Source: Paraburkholderia franconis
GTDB taxonomy: Bacteria; Pseudomonadota; Gammaproteobacteria; Burkholderiales; Burkholderiaceae
DNA: 64,000 nt
NCBI RefSeq assembly: GCF_009362735.1
Contig: NZ_WHNP01000002.1
Location: 126,491 to 190,490, forward strand
Direction: 5' to 3'
The first letter of the stretch is position 1; each line of letters starts with the position of its first letter. Of the stretch, positions 29,053-39,060 are shown in pieces. The position numbers and the translations under genes were made by a program. The notes below the pieces were generated by a model. That model saw only the letters and a program-made list of their open reading frames with translations. It was not told the DNA's origin and did not search any database.

Positions 29053-31845
29053 CTATCCGAACACCCGCTTCCACAAGCGCAATACGGCCTCGCGTTCTTT
29101 CCCGACGGTCTGCGGCTCGACGCGCGCCTTCTCCATGCCGTCGAGCCGCAGCTTGTGCTGCAGCTTGCGATACGTCCGGTAAGCCGCGCCGACGGTATCC
29201 GCCTCCTCTCCGCTCATCAGGCCGAAGCGCGACACTTCGCGCAGCAACGCGATGTTGCCGGTGTTGCGGATCAGCTCGGGATCGCGTGCCGCATGCAGCA
29301 GCACCCAGTACTGCACGGCGAACTCGATATCGACCATGCCGCCGCGATCGTGCTTCAGATCGAACAGCTCGGTGCGGTTCGGATGGCCCTCTTCGACACG
29401 CCGGCGCATATCGACGATCTCAGTTGCAAGCGCAGCCGCGTCGCGCGGCGTCGTCAGCACCTGCTCGCGGATCGCCTCGAACTTCGCGCCAATCTCGGCA
29501 TCGCCCGCGCAATAGCGCGCACGCGTGAGCGCCTGGTGCTCCCAGACCCATGCCGTATTGGCCGCGTCGCCTTCGCGCAGCTGATAGCGGCGAAATGCGT
29601 CGAGGTCAGTGACGAGCAGACCCGATTCGCCGTTCGGACGCAGCCGCAAGTCGACGTCGAACAGAATGCCCGCGCCCGTCGCCGTCGTGAGCCACGTGAT
29701 CAGACGGCGCGTGAACGTCGCGTAGATGTCGGACGCGTTGTCGTCCGGGTCGTCGTAGAGAAAGATCAGATCGAGATCCGATGCGTAGCCGAGCTCCTTT
29801 CCGCCGAGCTTGCCGTACGCGATGATCGCGAAGCGCGGCACCTCGCGATGGCGCTTCGCAAGCTGGTTCCAGACGGCTTCGATCGTCACGTCGAGCACGG
29901 CGTCCGCGAGTTCGGACAGACGGTCGCTGACGTGCTCGACGCTCAGCTTGCCCGCCAGATCGATCAGCAGAATGCGGAACACTTCGGCCTGATGCGCGTG
30001 GCGCAGCAGATCCATCTGCTGTTCGACGCCGTCGGCCGCCGCGAGCCGCGCACGCAGCGCACGCTTGAACTCGGGCCAGTCGAACGGGCTCGCCATTGCT
30101 TCGTCGTCGAGCAGCTCGTCGAGCAGTTGCGGATGGCGAATCAGATAGCCGGCCGCCCAGCGCGACGCGCCCAGCACCGACAGCACGCGATGCAGCGCCT
30201 GCGGGTACTCCGTCAGCAGCGCGAGATACGCGCCGCGCCGTCCGACGCCTTCGAGCAGATCGAACAGGCGCACGAGAATGTCGGCCCGCCGCTCGGGCGG
30301 CTCCAGCGTGCGCGCGGCCTCGAGCGCGCGCTGCGCGACGATGTCGAAGCGCTGCCGGCTGCGCTCCGCGAGACCCGCATAGCGCGACGACTGCCACACG
30401 GCTTTGAGACGCGCGAGCAGATCGCCTGGCGCGTCGATGCCCAGCTCGACGAGGCGCGCGGCGAGCGCTTCGTCGGCGCCGTCGTCGGCGAGCGCGCTGC
30501 TCCAGACCCACGCCGCCGCGCCGTCTTCGGGCACGCCGCAGCCACCCTGCCCGCTCACCTTGTCGGCGAAAATCTGGTCGAACTGCTGTTCGACCAGCTC
30601 GCGATGCGCTTCGAGCTTCGCCATCAGCGACGCGTAGTCGTCGAAGCCCATCGACTTCGCGAGATGCGCGCGCTCGCCGGAATCGACGGGCATCGCGTGG
30701 GTCTGCGCGTCGTTGCGGTATTGCAAGCGGTGTTCGAGCTCGCGCAGAAACAGATACGCGCTCGACAGATCCGCGCACACTTCCGGCGAAACGAGACCGC
30801 GCGCGGCCGCATGCGTCAGCACGGCGAGCGTCGGACGCACGCGAAAGCCCGCGTCCTGGCCGCCGCGTATCAGCTGGAACACCTGCGCGCTGAACTCGAT
30901 CTCGCGGATGCCGCCGCGGCCGAGCTTGATGTCATCGGCCTTGTCGGGCCGCATCGACGCGCGCCGCTGCGCTTCCTGGCGAATCTGCAGGTGCAGCGAA
31001 CGGATCGCGCTGATCACGCCGAAGTCCAGGTAGCGGCGATAGACGAACGGCTTCACGATCGAGTCGAGCTGCTTCGAGAGCCTGCGCGCCGGCTCGCTTG
31101 CCAGCGCGGACACGAGCCGCCCTTTGATCCACGCGTAGCGTTCCCATTCGCGGCCCTGCACGTAGAAATATTCTTCGAGCATGCCGAGACTGCACACGAG
31201 CGGCCCCGAATCGCCATTCGGCCGCAGCCGCATGTCGACGCGAAACACGTAGCCGTCGGCCGTCACTTCGGCGAGCGCCGCGATCAGCCGCTTGCCGAGT
31301 CGCGTGAAGAAGTCCTGCGTCGCGATGGGCGAGCGCTGGCCGCCCGTCGTCTCGCCGTCGTCTTCGTAGACGAAGATCAGGTCGATGTCCGACGATACGT
31401 TCAGCTCGCGCCCACCCAGCTTGCCCATGCCGACCACGCCGAGCGACAGCCGCTCGCCCTGCGAGCCGCGCGGCTCGCCAAAGAGCGCTTCGAGATCGGC
31501 GGAAACGACGGCCATCGCGCGCTGGATCGTCGCTTCGGCGAGGTCGGTCATCGTGCCCGTCACTTCGGCCACGTCGGCCGCGCCCGTCAGGTCGCGTTCC
31601 ATCACTGCGCAAAACACTTCAGTACGAAGCTGACGCAGCGCCTTTTTCAACGCGTCTTCGGAAAGCGGCGCATCGAGCGCCGCCCGCAATGCGCCAGCAA
31701 GCGCGTCGAGCCGCGCGTCGATGCGCTGCCGGTTGATGGGCGCCGCCGCCAGCGCCGCGACGCGCGCCGCGAGATCGGGTTGCGCCGCATTGGCACGCGA
31801 TGCGTAGTGCGAATAGCTGGAACTCAACAGGGATGGTTCGGTCAT
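29053..31845 (-). CDS. glnE: bifunctional glutamine synthetase adenylyltransferase/adenylyl-removing enzyme
   Basis: Adenylylates and deadenylylates glutamine synthetase under P-II control, tuning nitrogen assimilation. The 930-residue protein has two nucleotidyltransferase domains. The N-terminal one, with G-G-R-E-L-N-V-S-S-D-I-D-L-I-F-V-Y, is by family precedent the adenylyl-removing half. The C-terminal one, with G-G-K-E-L-G-Y-A-S-D-L-D-L-I-F-L-Y, is the adenylylating half. A helical regulatory linker separates them. ATG 31845 (MTEPSLL) is chosen; 32 more upstream codons are open without homology. It is divergent from yhdP. Confidence 0.96.
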   Translation of the reverse strand: MTEPSLLSSSYSHYASRANAAQPDLAARVAALAAAPINRQRIDARLDALAGALRAALDAPLSEDALKKALRQLRTEVFCAVMERDLTGAADVAEVTGTMTDLAEATIQRAMAVVSADLEALFGEPRGSQGERLSLGVVGMGKLGGRELNVSSDIDLIFVYEDDGETTGGQRSPIATQDFFTRLGKRLIAALAEVTADGYVFRVDMRLRPNGDSGPLVCSLGMLEEYFYVQGREWERYAWIKGRLVSALASEPARRLSKQLDSIVKPFVYRRYLDFGVISAIRSLHLQIRQEAQRRASMRPDKADDIKLGRGGIREIEFSAQVFQLIRGGQDAGFRVRPTLAVLTHAAARGLVSPEVCADLSSAYLFLRELEHRLQYRNDAQTHAMPVDSGERAHLAKSMGFDDYASLMAKLEAHRELVEQQFDQIFADKVSGQGGCGVPEDGAAAWVWSSALADDGADEALAARLVELGIDAPGDLLARLKAVWQSSRYAGLAERSRQRFDIVAQRALEAARTLEPPERRADILVRLFDLLEGVGRRGAYLALLTEYPQALHRVLSVLGASRWAAGYLIRHPQLLDELLDDEAMASPFDWPEFKRALRARLAAADGVEQQMDLLRHAHQAEVFRILLIDLAGKLSVEHVSDRLSELADAVLDVTIEAVWNQLAKRHREVPRFAIIAYGKLGGKELGYASDLDLIFLYDDPDDNASDIYATFTRRLITWLTTATGAGILFDVDLRLRPNGESGLLVTDLDAFRRYQLREGDAANTAWVWEHQALTRARYCAGDAEIGAKFEAIREQVLTTPRDAAALATEIVDMRRRVEEGHPNRTELFDLKHDRGGMVDIEFAVQYWVLLHAARDPELIRNTGNIALLREVSRFGLMSGEEADTVGAAYRTYRKLQHKLRLDGMEKARVEPQTVGKEREAVLRLWKRVFG

Positions 31846-32031
31846 CAAAGATCTGGCTCGCTTGTTGCTGAATTGCGGCTGAGGTGTCTCGCGGCCGTTG
31901 CTCGCGCAACCCGCCGGCACCCCGTGTGGCCTTGCGCACACCCGCTGCGCCTCACGGCCTTGGCGGCTGGCCCGTGTGATACATTTCGTCGTTAGAACCG
32001 CAAAACTACCATATGCCTACCCCGTCGCAGC

Positions 32032-35000
32032 ATGTCCGAGCGAAACTCATCCGCCGACCCGCATGAAGCCGGACGCGTCAAGCCCGTAGGCGGAAGCGAT
32101 CATGTGGTGCTGCGCCATACGCTGCGAGTCCTGCTCAGTATTGCGCTCTTCCTGTACTTCGTCGTTCTGCTGGCCGTGCTCGGCCTGCGCTACCTCGTGC
32201 TGCCGTACGCCGACTCCTTCCGGCCGAGAATCGAGACAGCCGTTTCCGAAAAGATCCACGCCCAGCTCAGGATCGGCAAGCTTGCGCCGCATTGGACAGG
32301 CTTCCAGCCAGGACTCGAAGCCACCAACGTCACCATCACCAATCGCGACGGCAAGGTCGCACTGATGATCCCGCATGCGAGCGCGACCGTGTCGTGGTCG
32401 TCCGTCTGGAAGCTCGCGCCCATTCTTTCCAGCGTGATCATCGACAAGCCGGACCTGCTCATCGAGCGCGAGACGGACGGCTCGCTCACCATCGCGGGCG
32501 TGACGGTGCCGACGGTTCACACAGGCAACGACACGTTCAGCACCTGGCTGTTGCGCCAGCAGGCGATGATCCTGCGCGGCGGCACGCTGCGCTGGCACGA
32601 TACCCGCCGCGACGCGCCCGAGATTGCACTGCAGAATATCCGGCTCGCCATTCTCAGCGACGGCTACGATCACAAGCTTGCGCTCCAGGCACCGCCCGAC
32701 GGCAAGGTGCTGTTCGGTCCGCTCGACTTCCGCGCGCACTTCCGTCACGCGCGCCTCGGGGCAATGGGCAAGCCGATCAACTGGACGGGTGAGGCGTATA
32801 TCTCGACGGGCCCCGTCGATCTGCCGATGCTCGCCCGCTACATGGATTTCCCGATCGAAACCTACGCCGGCCGCATCGACAACGCGATCTGGCTGCAGTT
32901 CACGCAAGGCCGCGTGAGGTCCGCGGCCGGTGAGCTGTCGGGCAACAGCATCGCGCTGCGCGTGAAGCCGACACAACCGAAACTCGACGTGCCCGTCGCG
33001 CGTTTTTCGTGGGCCGTCGCGCACGACGCGGACGAATGGACGCTCGATCTGCGCGATCTGCGCGCCGAACTCGGGCAACCGCCGCTCGACGACGGCACGC
33101 CCGTCGCGCGCATCCTCGCCTTCCATACGCTGTCGAGCCGTTACCGGGTGCCGAGCGTGCAGCACGGACAACTGATCAGCATCACGGGCGATCGCGTCGA
33201 CCTGGGCATCCTCGCTGAATTCAGTCGCGCGCTGCCGCTGCCGAGGCGCCTTTTGAACAACCTCGTGCGCTACAACCCGCGCGGTCTCGTCGCGGACTAC
33301 ACGATCGAAGTCGAGCGCGGCAAGCCCGATTCGGGCGAAGCCGCGAGCGAGCATCGCGAGCCGGGCGCGGAGCCGATCATCCGCTATCGCTTCAAGGGCG
33401 ATCTGCAGGGCATCAGCATCGCCGCGCAGGAGCCGCCGCCGGGCCTCACCGCGAGAAATCACCCACGCGCGGGCATTCCGGGCATAGAGAATCTGTGGGG
33501 CAACGTCGACGCCGACGAACGGCACGGCGCGCTCACCATCGACACGGCGAACGCGGCGATCACGATGCCTGGCGTGTTCGACGATCCGCGCCTCACGCTC
33601 GACCATCTGAGCGGCAAGGGCACATGGACGATCGCACCCGCCGTCGCGCCGGGGCAACGGCACAAGGCGTTCGATGTGCAGGTATCGGAGCTGAAAGTGT
33701 CGAACGCGGACACGGCCGCGACGGCGACGGCCAGCTATTCGAACATCGGCAGCGGGCGCGGCTCGCTCGATCTGAAGGCCGGGTTCGAGCGCGCGCAGGT
33801 CGCGCGCATCACGCGCTATCTGCCGACCAGCATCAGCGAAAAGCTGCGCATCTATCTGGGCCACGGCTTGCAGGCGGGCATGTCGCGCGGCGCGACGATC
33901 GAAATTCACGGCAATCTCGACAAATTCCCCTATTCGCGCGATCCGAAGGCGGGCATCTTCCGGATCGTCGCGCCGTTCAAGGGCGGCCGCTTCGATCCGT
34001 CGCCGTACCCGCCGCGCACGCTGAAGAACGGCACGCCGAACGTATGGCCCGCGCTCGACGGCATCGACGGCGAGTTCCAGCTGAAAGAGAACCTGCTGCG
34101 CTTCGACGCCGAGCGCGCCCATTACAAGCGCATCGCGTTGAACAAGGTGACGGGCAAGATCGACGACCTGGGCACGCGCGCATCGAGCCTCGTCATCACG
34201 GGCGACGCGCACGGGCCGCTCGCCGACATGCTCGACTACGTGAACAACAGCGCGCTCGGCGGCATGGCGAAACATCAGACGGAAAAGATCCATGCCGACG
34301 GCCCTGCCGCACTCGCGCTCAAGCTGACGGTGCCGCGCACGTTGCCCCCGCCTGGCGCCCCGCCGAAGCCGCGCGTCGCGGTGGAGGGCTCGCTTGCGTT
34401 TGAGAACGACAGGCTGTCGATGGACAATGTCCCGCCGCTGTCGCAACTGCGCGGCAAGGTGCGCTTCACCGAGCACACGGCGCAGGTCGACGGGCTCACC
34501 GGGCAGTTCATGGGCGGCGACGTGCGCGCGAAAGGCGGACTGAACGCGAGCGGCGCGTACGCACTCGACGTGTCCGGGCATGTCGCCGTCGATGCCGCAC
34601 GCGGACTGAACCTGCGCGGCCTGCCTGCGCAGGTGTTGACGCGGATGAACGGCAGCGCGCCGTACGACATGAGCGTACGCGGCGCCAAAGGCCGCTTGCC
34701 GGATGTCGCCGTTCATTCGGACCTGACGGGGCTCGCGCTCGATTTCCCTGCGCCGTTCAACAAGCCGATCGGCACGCCGATGCCGCTCGATTTCACGTTC
34801 CGGCCGACTGTTTCGAACGAAGGCGGCAGCGCTGTCGTGGAAGGCAACGGCAACAGCAACGGCATCCAGCGCGCCGATCTCACCTTTGGCCCGATCGCGG
34901 CGACCTATCTGCTCCGGCACGCGCCCGGCCAGCCGCCCGAAGTCGTGCGCGGCGCCGTCGGCGTGAACCGGCCGGCCGATCTGCCGTCGGAAGGTGTGAC

Positions 35001-36267
35001 GGCCGCCGTCGACATCGACGCGCTCGACGCCGACGCCTGGCGCGCCCTCTTCCTGCAGATGCGCAAGGCGAACGAAGGCGTCGCGCCGATGCCGCCCAGC
35101 GCGACGGCCGTGCAGTTCATGCCGAACCGCTTCGCCGTGCACATCGGCACGCTGACGCTGCTCAAGCGCCGCTGGGAAAGCGTGGTGGTCGGCGCGTCGC
35201 GCTACGACAAGCAGTGGCAGGCGAACATCGCATCGAATCAGGTGTCGGGTCACGTGTCGTGGCTGCCGGGCGCGACGCCGGGCTCACCGGGCACGCTGCA
35301 GGCGCGCCTCGCCCGGCTCGTGATTCCATCCGTGGCCGAAAACGATCTGCTCGGTCCGGCCATCAACCAGCCGGCGCAGAACATTCCGTCGATCGATCTC
35401 GTCGTCAACGAGCTGATCGTGCGCGGGCGCAATTTCGGCAAGCTCGAAGTCAACGCGCACAACTTCGAGGACAACGGCACGCCCGTCTGGCAACTCGATT
35501 CGCTGCAAATCAGCAACCCGGCCGCGACGCTCAAGGCGACGGCGAACTGGCGCACGGGCCGCAACTACGGCGCGAACCAGGACGACGAGGCCGAACGCAG
35601 CACCGAACTCGATTTCAAGCTCGACGTCAAGGATGCAGGCGCGCTGCTCGAGCGCGCGGGACTGCCGCGCACGCTGAAGGCGGGCGAAGGATCGGTGTCG
35701 GGCAAGCTCGGCTGGCGCGGCGGTCCCACGAAACCCGACTATCCGACGCTGAACGGCAACCTCGCCGCCGATCTGCGGCACGGACAGATTCTCAAGGTCG
35801 ATCCGGGCGTCGCGAAGCTGCTCGGCGTGCTGAGCCTGCAAAGCCTCGCGCGCTACGCGACGATGGATTTCCGCGACGTGATCGGCGAAGGGCTGCCGTT
35901 CGAGCACGTGACGGGCACAGCACGGGTCGAGAACGGCATCGGCACGACGAACGACTTCGAGATGGTGACGGCGCCCGCGCGGGCCCAAATGAAGGGCTCC
36001 GTCGACCTGCCGCACGAAACGCAGGACCTGAAGGTGCATATCGTGCCGACCGTCAGCGCGGGCGCGGGCGTTGTCGCGGCGGCCGTGATCAACCCGCTGC
36101 TCGGGCTGGGCGCGCTGGTCGCCGACATCGCGCTGTCACATTCGATCGAGCATGCGTTCGCGGTCGATTACGCGATCACCGGTTCGTGGGCCAAGCCGCA
36201 CGTCGAGCGGGTCCATACCGATCGCGGTAATATGAACACGCCCGCCGCCGTCGCGGCGCCCAACTGA
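32032..36267 (+). CDS. yhdP: YhdP family (AsmA-like) phospholipid transport/envelope protein
   Basis: A 1411-residue protein with one N-terminal membrane anchor (about residues 28-55, LRVLLSIALFLYFVVLLAVLG) and a very long periplasmic beta-rich region. It ends in the AsmA2/YhdP C-terminal domain (KVDPGVAKLLGVLSLQSLARY, FRDVIGEGLPF, HIVPTVSAGAGVVAAAVINPLLG). In E. coli, YhdP with TamB and YdbH bridges the envelope and moves phospholipids to the outer membrane; that role here is by homology. Length fits the family. It reads toward the nitrilase and tldD genes, the same order as the yhdP-tldD neighbourhood in other proteobacteria. Confidence 0.9.
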   Translation: MSERNSSADPHEAGRVKPVGGSDHVVLRHTLRVLLSIALFLYFVVLLAVLGLRYLVLPYADSFRPRIETAVSEKIHAQLRIGKLAPHWTGFQPGLEATNVTITNRDGKVALMIPHASATVSWSSVWKLAPILSSVIIDKPDLLIERETDGSLTIAGVTVPTVHTGNDTFSTWLLRQQAMILRGGTLRWHDTRRDAPEIALQNIRLAILSDGYDHKLALQAPPDGKVLFGPLDFRAHFRHARLGAMGKPINWTGEAYISTGPVDLPMLARYMDFPIETYAGRIDNAIWLQFTQGRVRSAAGELSGNSIALRVKPTQPKLDVPVARFSWAVAHDADEWTLDLRDLRAELGQPPLDDGTPVARILAFHTLSSRYRVPSVQHGQLISITGDRVDLGILAEFSRALPLPRRLLNNLVRYNPRGLVADYTIEVERGKPDSGEAASEHREPGAEPIIRYRFKGDLQGISIAAQEPPPGLTARNHPRAGIPGIENLWGNVDADERHGALTIDTANAAITMPGVFDDPRLTLDHLSGKGTWTIAPAVAPGQRHKAFDVQVSELKVSNADTAATATASYSNIGSGRGSLDLKAGFERAQVARITRYLPTSISEKLRIYLGHGLQAGMSRGATIEIHGNLDKFPYSRDPKAGIFRIVAPFKGGRFDPSPYPPRTLKNGTPNVWPALDGIDGEFQLKENLLRFDAERAHYKRIALNKVTGKIDDLGTRASSLVITGDAHGPLADMLDYVNNSALGGMAKHQTEKIHADGPAALALKLTVPRTLPPPGAPPKPRVAVEGSLAFENDRLSMDNVPPLSQLRGKVRFTEHTAQVDGLTGQFMGGDVRAKGGLNASGAYALDVSGHVAVDAARGLNLRGLPAQVLTRMNGSAPYDMSVRGAKGRLPDVAVHSDLTGLALDFPAPFNKPIGTPMPLDFTFRPTVSNEGGSAVVEGNGNSNGIQRADLTFGPIAATYLLRHAPGQPPEVVRGAVGVNRPADLPSEGVTAAVDIDALDADAWRALFLQMRKANEGVAPMPPSATAVQFMPNRFAVHIGTLTLLKRRWESVVVGASRYDKQWQANIASNQVSGHVSWLPGATPGSPGTLQARLARLVIPSVAENDLLGPAINQPAQNIPSIDLVVNELIVRGRNFGKLEVNAHNFEDNGTPVWQLDSLQISNPAATLKATANWRTGRNYGANQDDEAERSTELDFKLDVKDAGALLERAGLPRTLKAGEGSVSGKLGWRGGPTKPDYPTLNGNLAADLRHGQILKVDPGVAKLLGVLSLQSLARYATMDFRDVIGEGLPFEHVTGTARVENGIGTTNDFEMVTAPARAQMKGSVDLPHETQDLKVHIVPTVSAGAGVVAAAVINPLLGLGALVADIALSHSIEHAFAVDYAITGSWAKPHVERVHTDRGNMNTPAAVAAPN

Positions 36268-36396
36268 GCGAAGCGCACGCCTGACCAGCCCGGACACTGC
36301 ATGGCACGTGCCCGTGTCGGCCGCACGGAAGTGCAGAGCCGCTGCTGGCGTCCCTTTTCCGCAGTGCCCCGGTGCCGTGCTTTTGCGCCGTTCCCT

Positions 36397-36424
36397 TTGG
36401 CAGGAGTCTTTTGGCAGGAGTCTT
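36397..36424 (+). repeat. 14-bp tandem duplication containing a Shine-Dalgarno
   Basis: TTGGCAGGAGTCTT occurs twice back to back (36397-36410 and 36411-36424), so the leader of the nitrilase-family gene carries two AGGAG sites. The nearer one is about 16 nt from the ATG at 36435, rather far. Confidence 0.7.
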
Positions 36425-36434
36425 TCGAACGCCT

Positions 36435-37283
36435 ATGAGCGACCTGAACACGCAGTCCGCGAAGTCATTCCCTCACGCTGGCCCTTTCCGCGTCGCCGCG
36501 CTGCAGATGGTGAGCACGCCGGAGCGCGACCGCAATCTCGCCGATGCCGAACGCCTGATCGCGCAGGCCGCCGCCGATGGCGCGCAGCTCGTCCTGTTGC
36601 CCGAGTACTTCTGCTTCATGGGCTACAAGGAAACCGACAAGCTCACCGTGCGCGAACCCTACGGCGACGGCCCGATCCAGCGCTTTCTCGCCGACGCTGC
36701 GCGCCGGCACAAGGTGTGGGTCATCGGCGGCACCCTGCCTTTGATGGCGCCCGAAGCGACGCGCGTGCTGAACACGACGCTCGTCTTCGATCCGCAAGGC
36801 AACGAGGCCGCGCGCTACGACAAGATCCACCTGTTCAACTTCGAGAAGGGCGAGGAATCGTTCGACGAAGCACGCACGATTCGCCCCGGCGACACCGTCC
36901 GCACGTTCGACGCGCCGTTCGGGCGCGTGGGCCTCTCCGTCTGCTACGATCTACGCTTTCCCGAGCTGTACCGGCGCATGGGTGACTGCGCGCTGATCGT
37001 CGTGCCGTCCGCATTCACATATACGACGGGCCGCGCGCACTGGGAAACGCTGCTGCGCGCGCGGGCCGTCGAGAACCAGTGCTACGTGCTCGCTGCCGCG
37101 CAAGGCGGCAAGCACGAGAATGGCCGGCGCACGTGGGGCCACAGCATGCTGATCGACCCGTGGGGCGAAATCGTCGACGTGCGCGACGAAGGCGCGGGCG
37201 TCGTCGCGGGCAATATCGAGCGCTCACGCATCGACGAAGTCCGGCAAAGCCTGCCGGCCTGGCGTCACCGCGTGCTCAGCTGA
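36435..37283 (+). CDS. carbon-nitrogen (nitrilase superfamily) hydrolase
   Basis: A 282-residue amidase of the nitrilase superfamily, branch near Nit1/Nit2 and deaminated-glutathione amidase. The catalytic triad is visible: Glu in L-L-P-E-Y-F (about residue 58), Lys in Y-D-K-I-H-L-F-N-F (about 133), and Cys in S-V-C-Y-D-L-R-F-P-E-L-Y-R (about 174). If it follows the Nit1 branch it would repair deaminated glutathione; the substrate is not settled from sequence. ATG 36435 is chosen because homology starts at FRVAALQM; an upstream start at 36372 is possible. Confidence 0.88.
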   Translation: MSDLNTQSAKSFPHAGPFRVAALQMVSTPERDRNLADAERLIAQAAADGAQLVLLPEYFCFMGYKETDKLTVREPYGDGPIQRFLADAARRHKVWVIGGTLPLMAPEATRVLNTTLVFDPQGNEAARYDKIHLFNFEKGEESFDEARTIRPGDTVRTFDAPFGRVGLSVCYDLRFPELYRRMGDCALIVVPSAFTYTTGRAHWETLLRARAVENQCYVLAAAQGGKHENGRRTWGHSMLIDPWGEIVDVRDEGAGVVAGNIERSRIDEVRQSLPAWRHRVLS

Positions 37284-37382
37284 CGACGTTTGATTTGAGC
37301 CGCATGCATTGAAAGTGCCGCAGCCGTCACCCACCTGACGGGTGTGCACGCAACCGAATACCCTGAATCGAGCGAACTTCGC

Positions 37383-38849
37383 ATGAACATCATCGAACCC
37401 AGCATCCGTAATCTCGCGACGGCCAAAGACGTGCTCCTCACGCCCTACGGCCTCGACGAAGCCGTGCTGACCCGCACGCTCGCCGAGATCTTTACGCATC
37501 GCGTCGATTACGCCGACCTCTATTTCCAGGCGACGCGCAGCGAGGCCTGGAGCCTGGAGGAAGGCATCGTCAAATCGGGCAGCTTCAGCATCGACCAGGG
37601 CGTCGGCGTGCGCGCCGTGTCCGGCGACCGCACGGCCTTCGCGTATTCGGACGACCTGTCGCCCGAAGCGATTCGCCAAGCCGCGATCGCGACGCGCGCG
37701 ATCGCCAAGGCGGGCGGCGGCAAGCAGAAGATCAAGGCGGCGTCGACGTTGACGGGCGTGTCCGGGCGCGATCTCTATCTGCCGTCCGATCCGCTGCATT
37801 CGCTCGACGCTACGGCCAAGGTCAAGCTGCTCGAACGCATCGAGCAGATGGCGCGCGGCCGCGACCCGCGCATCACGCAGGTGATGGCGGGGCTTGCGGG
37901 CGAATACGACGTGGTGCTGGTCGCGCGCAGCGACGGTGCGCTGGCGGCGGACATCCGCCCGCTCGTGCGCGTGTCGGTGACTGTGATCGCGGAGCAGAAT
38001 GGCCGCCGCGAAATCGGCAGCGGCGGTGGCGGCGGCCGCTACGACTACAGCTATTTCACCGACGACATCCTGTCGAAGTACGTGGATGACGCGGTTCACG
38101 CGGCGCTCGTCAATCTCGATGCGCGTCCGGCGCCCGCGGGCGCGATGACGGTCGTGCTCGGACCGGGCTGGCCTGGCGTGCTGCTGCACGAAGCGATCGG
38201 CCACGGCCTCGAAGGCGACTTCAACCGCAAGGGATCGTCCGCGTTCGCGGGCCGCATCGGCGAGCAGGTCGCGGCCAGGGGCGTCACCGTCGTCGACGAC
38301 GGCACGCTGCCGAACCGCCGTGGTTCGCTGAACATCGACGACGAAGGCAACCCGACGCAGTGCACGACGCTGATCGAAGACGGCATTCTGAAGGGCTATA
38401 TCCAGGACACGCTGAACGCGCGTCTGATGAAGATGCCCGTGACGGGCAACGCGCGCCGCGAATCGTACGCCGCGCTGCCGATGCCGCGCATGACCAACAC
38501 GTACATGCTCAACGGCGACAAGGACCCGCAGGAAATCATCGCGTCCGTGAAGAACGGGCTGTACGCGGTGAACTTCGGCGGCGGCCAGGTCGACATCACG
38601 AACGGCAAGTTCGTGTTCTCGGCGTCCGAGGCGTACATGATCGAAGACGGCAAGATCACCTATCCCGTCAAGGGCGCGACGCTGATCGGCAGCGGCCCGG
38701 AATCGCTCAAGTACGTGAGCATGATCGGCAACGATATGTCGCTGGATACGGGCGTCGGCGTGTGCGGCAAGGAAGGCCAGAGCGTGCCCGTCGGCGTGGG
38801 CCAGCCGACGCTGCGCATCGAGAAGATGACAGTCGGCGGCACGGTCTGA
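37383..38849 (+). CDS. tldD: metalloprotease TldD
   Basis: One half of the TldD/TldE protease that degrades unfolded peptides and matures some RiPPs such as microcins. The 488-residue protein has the family zinc motif H-E-A-I-G-H-G-L-E-G-D (about residues 260-270), preceded by V-V-L-G-P-G-W-P-G-V-L-L, and the C-terminal G-G-G-Q-V-D-I-T-N-G-K-F-V-F. ATG 37383 (MNIIEPSIR) is preferred over one at 37344. The partner gene tldE/pmbA is not in this window. A TGCGGA/TCCGCA hairpin with a short T-run follows. Confidence 0.94.
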   Translation: MNIIEPSIRNLATAKDVLLTPYGLDEAVLTRTLAEIFTHRVDYADLYFQATRSEAWSLEEGIVKSGSFSIDQGVGVRAVSGDRTAFAYSDDLSPEAIRQAAIATRAIAKAGGGKQKIKAASTLTGVSGRDLYLPSDPLHSLDATAKVKLLERIEQMARGRDPRITQVMAGLAGEYDVVLVARSDGALAADIRPLVRVSVTVIAEQNGRREIGSGGGGGRYDYSYFTDDILSKYVDDAVHAALVNLDARPAPAGAMTVVLGPGWPGVLLHEAIGHGLEGDFNRKGSSAFAGRIGEQVAARGVTVVDDGTLPNRRGSLNIDDEGNPTQCTTLIEDGILKGYIQDTLNARLMKMPVTGNARRESYAALPMPRMTNTYMLNGDKDPQEIIASVKNGLYAVNFGGGQVDITNGKFVFSASEAYMIEDGKITYPVKGATLIGSGPESLKYVSMIGNDMSLDTGVGVCGKEGQSVPVGVGQPTLRIEKMTVGGTV

Positions 38850-38887
38850 TTTCGCATGGTCCGCAGATTTCGTGCATCAACCACGCG

Positions 38888-38911
38888 AAATGTGCGGATT
38901 TTCCGCATTTT
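38888..38911 (+). terminator. hairpin terminator after tldD
   Basis: TGCGGA (38893-38898) and TCCGCA (38902-38907), extended by flanking A and T runs (AAATG...ATTTT), form a short stem 40 nt after the tldD stop, followed by TTTT. It separates tldD from the aroG leader promoter. Confidence 0.6.
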
Positions 38912-38924
38912 CAGCGCCCATAGC

Positions 38925-38954
38925 TTGCCAGCCGAGCAATCCTCGGGGTATAAA
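38925..38954 (+). promoter_or_regulatory. sigma-70 promoter of the aroG leader
   Basis: TTGCCA (38925-38930), an 18-nt spacer and TATAAA (38949-38954). The predicted start near 38961 places the leader-peptide ORF and attenuator inside the transcript. Confidence 0.65.
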
Positions 38955-38991
38955 GCGAATCAACCCTTTTGACGAGCCCTCCTTTTTCGCC

Positions 38992-39060
38992 ATGTCCGCC
39001 AAGTTTTACTTTTATTTCTTTTGGGCATCTCAGACCGCTGGCGGATCGAGAGGGGTGTGA
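38992..39060 (+). CDS. aromatic leader peptide controlling aroG
   Basis: A 22-codon ORF, MSAKFYFYFFWASQTAGGSR-GV, lies between a sigma-70 promoter and an intrinsic terminator upstream of DAHP synthase. Residues 5-11 are Phe-Tyr-Phe-Tyr-Phe-Phe-Trp (codons at 39004-39024), seven aromatic residues in a row. This is what is expected of a regulatory peptide whose translation stalls when charged tRNA-Phe, -Tyr or -Trp is scarce. RNA segments around it can pair in alternative ways (see the attenuator entry). The ribosome-binding site is weak. The ORF is too short to judge by coding statistics; support comes from composition, position and the RNA pairings. Confidence 0.8.
   Translation: MSAKFYFYFFWASQTAGGSRGV

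Noticed and set aside
29155..31995. A 946-codon plus-strand frame over glnE
   Set aside because: Antisense shadow of glnE, which is unmistakable on the minus strand.
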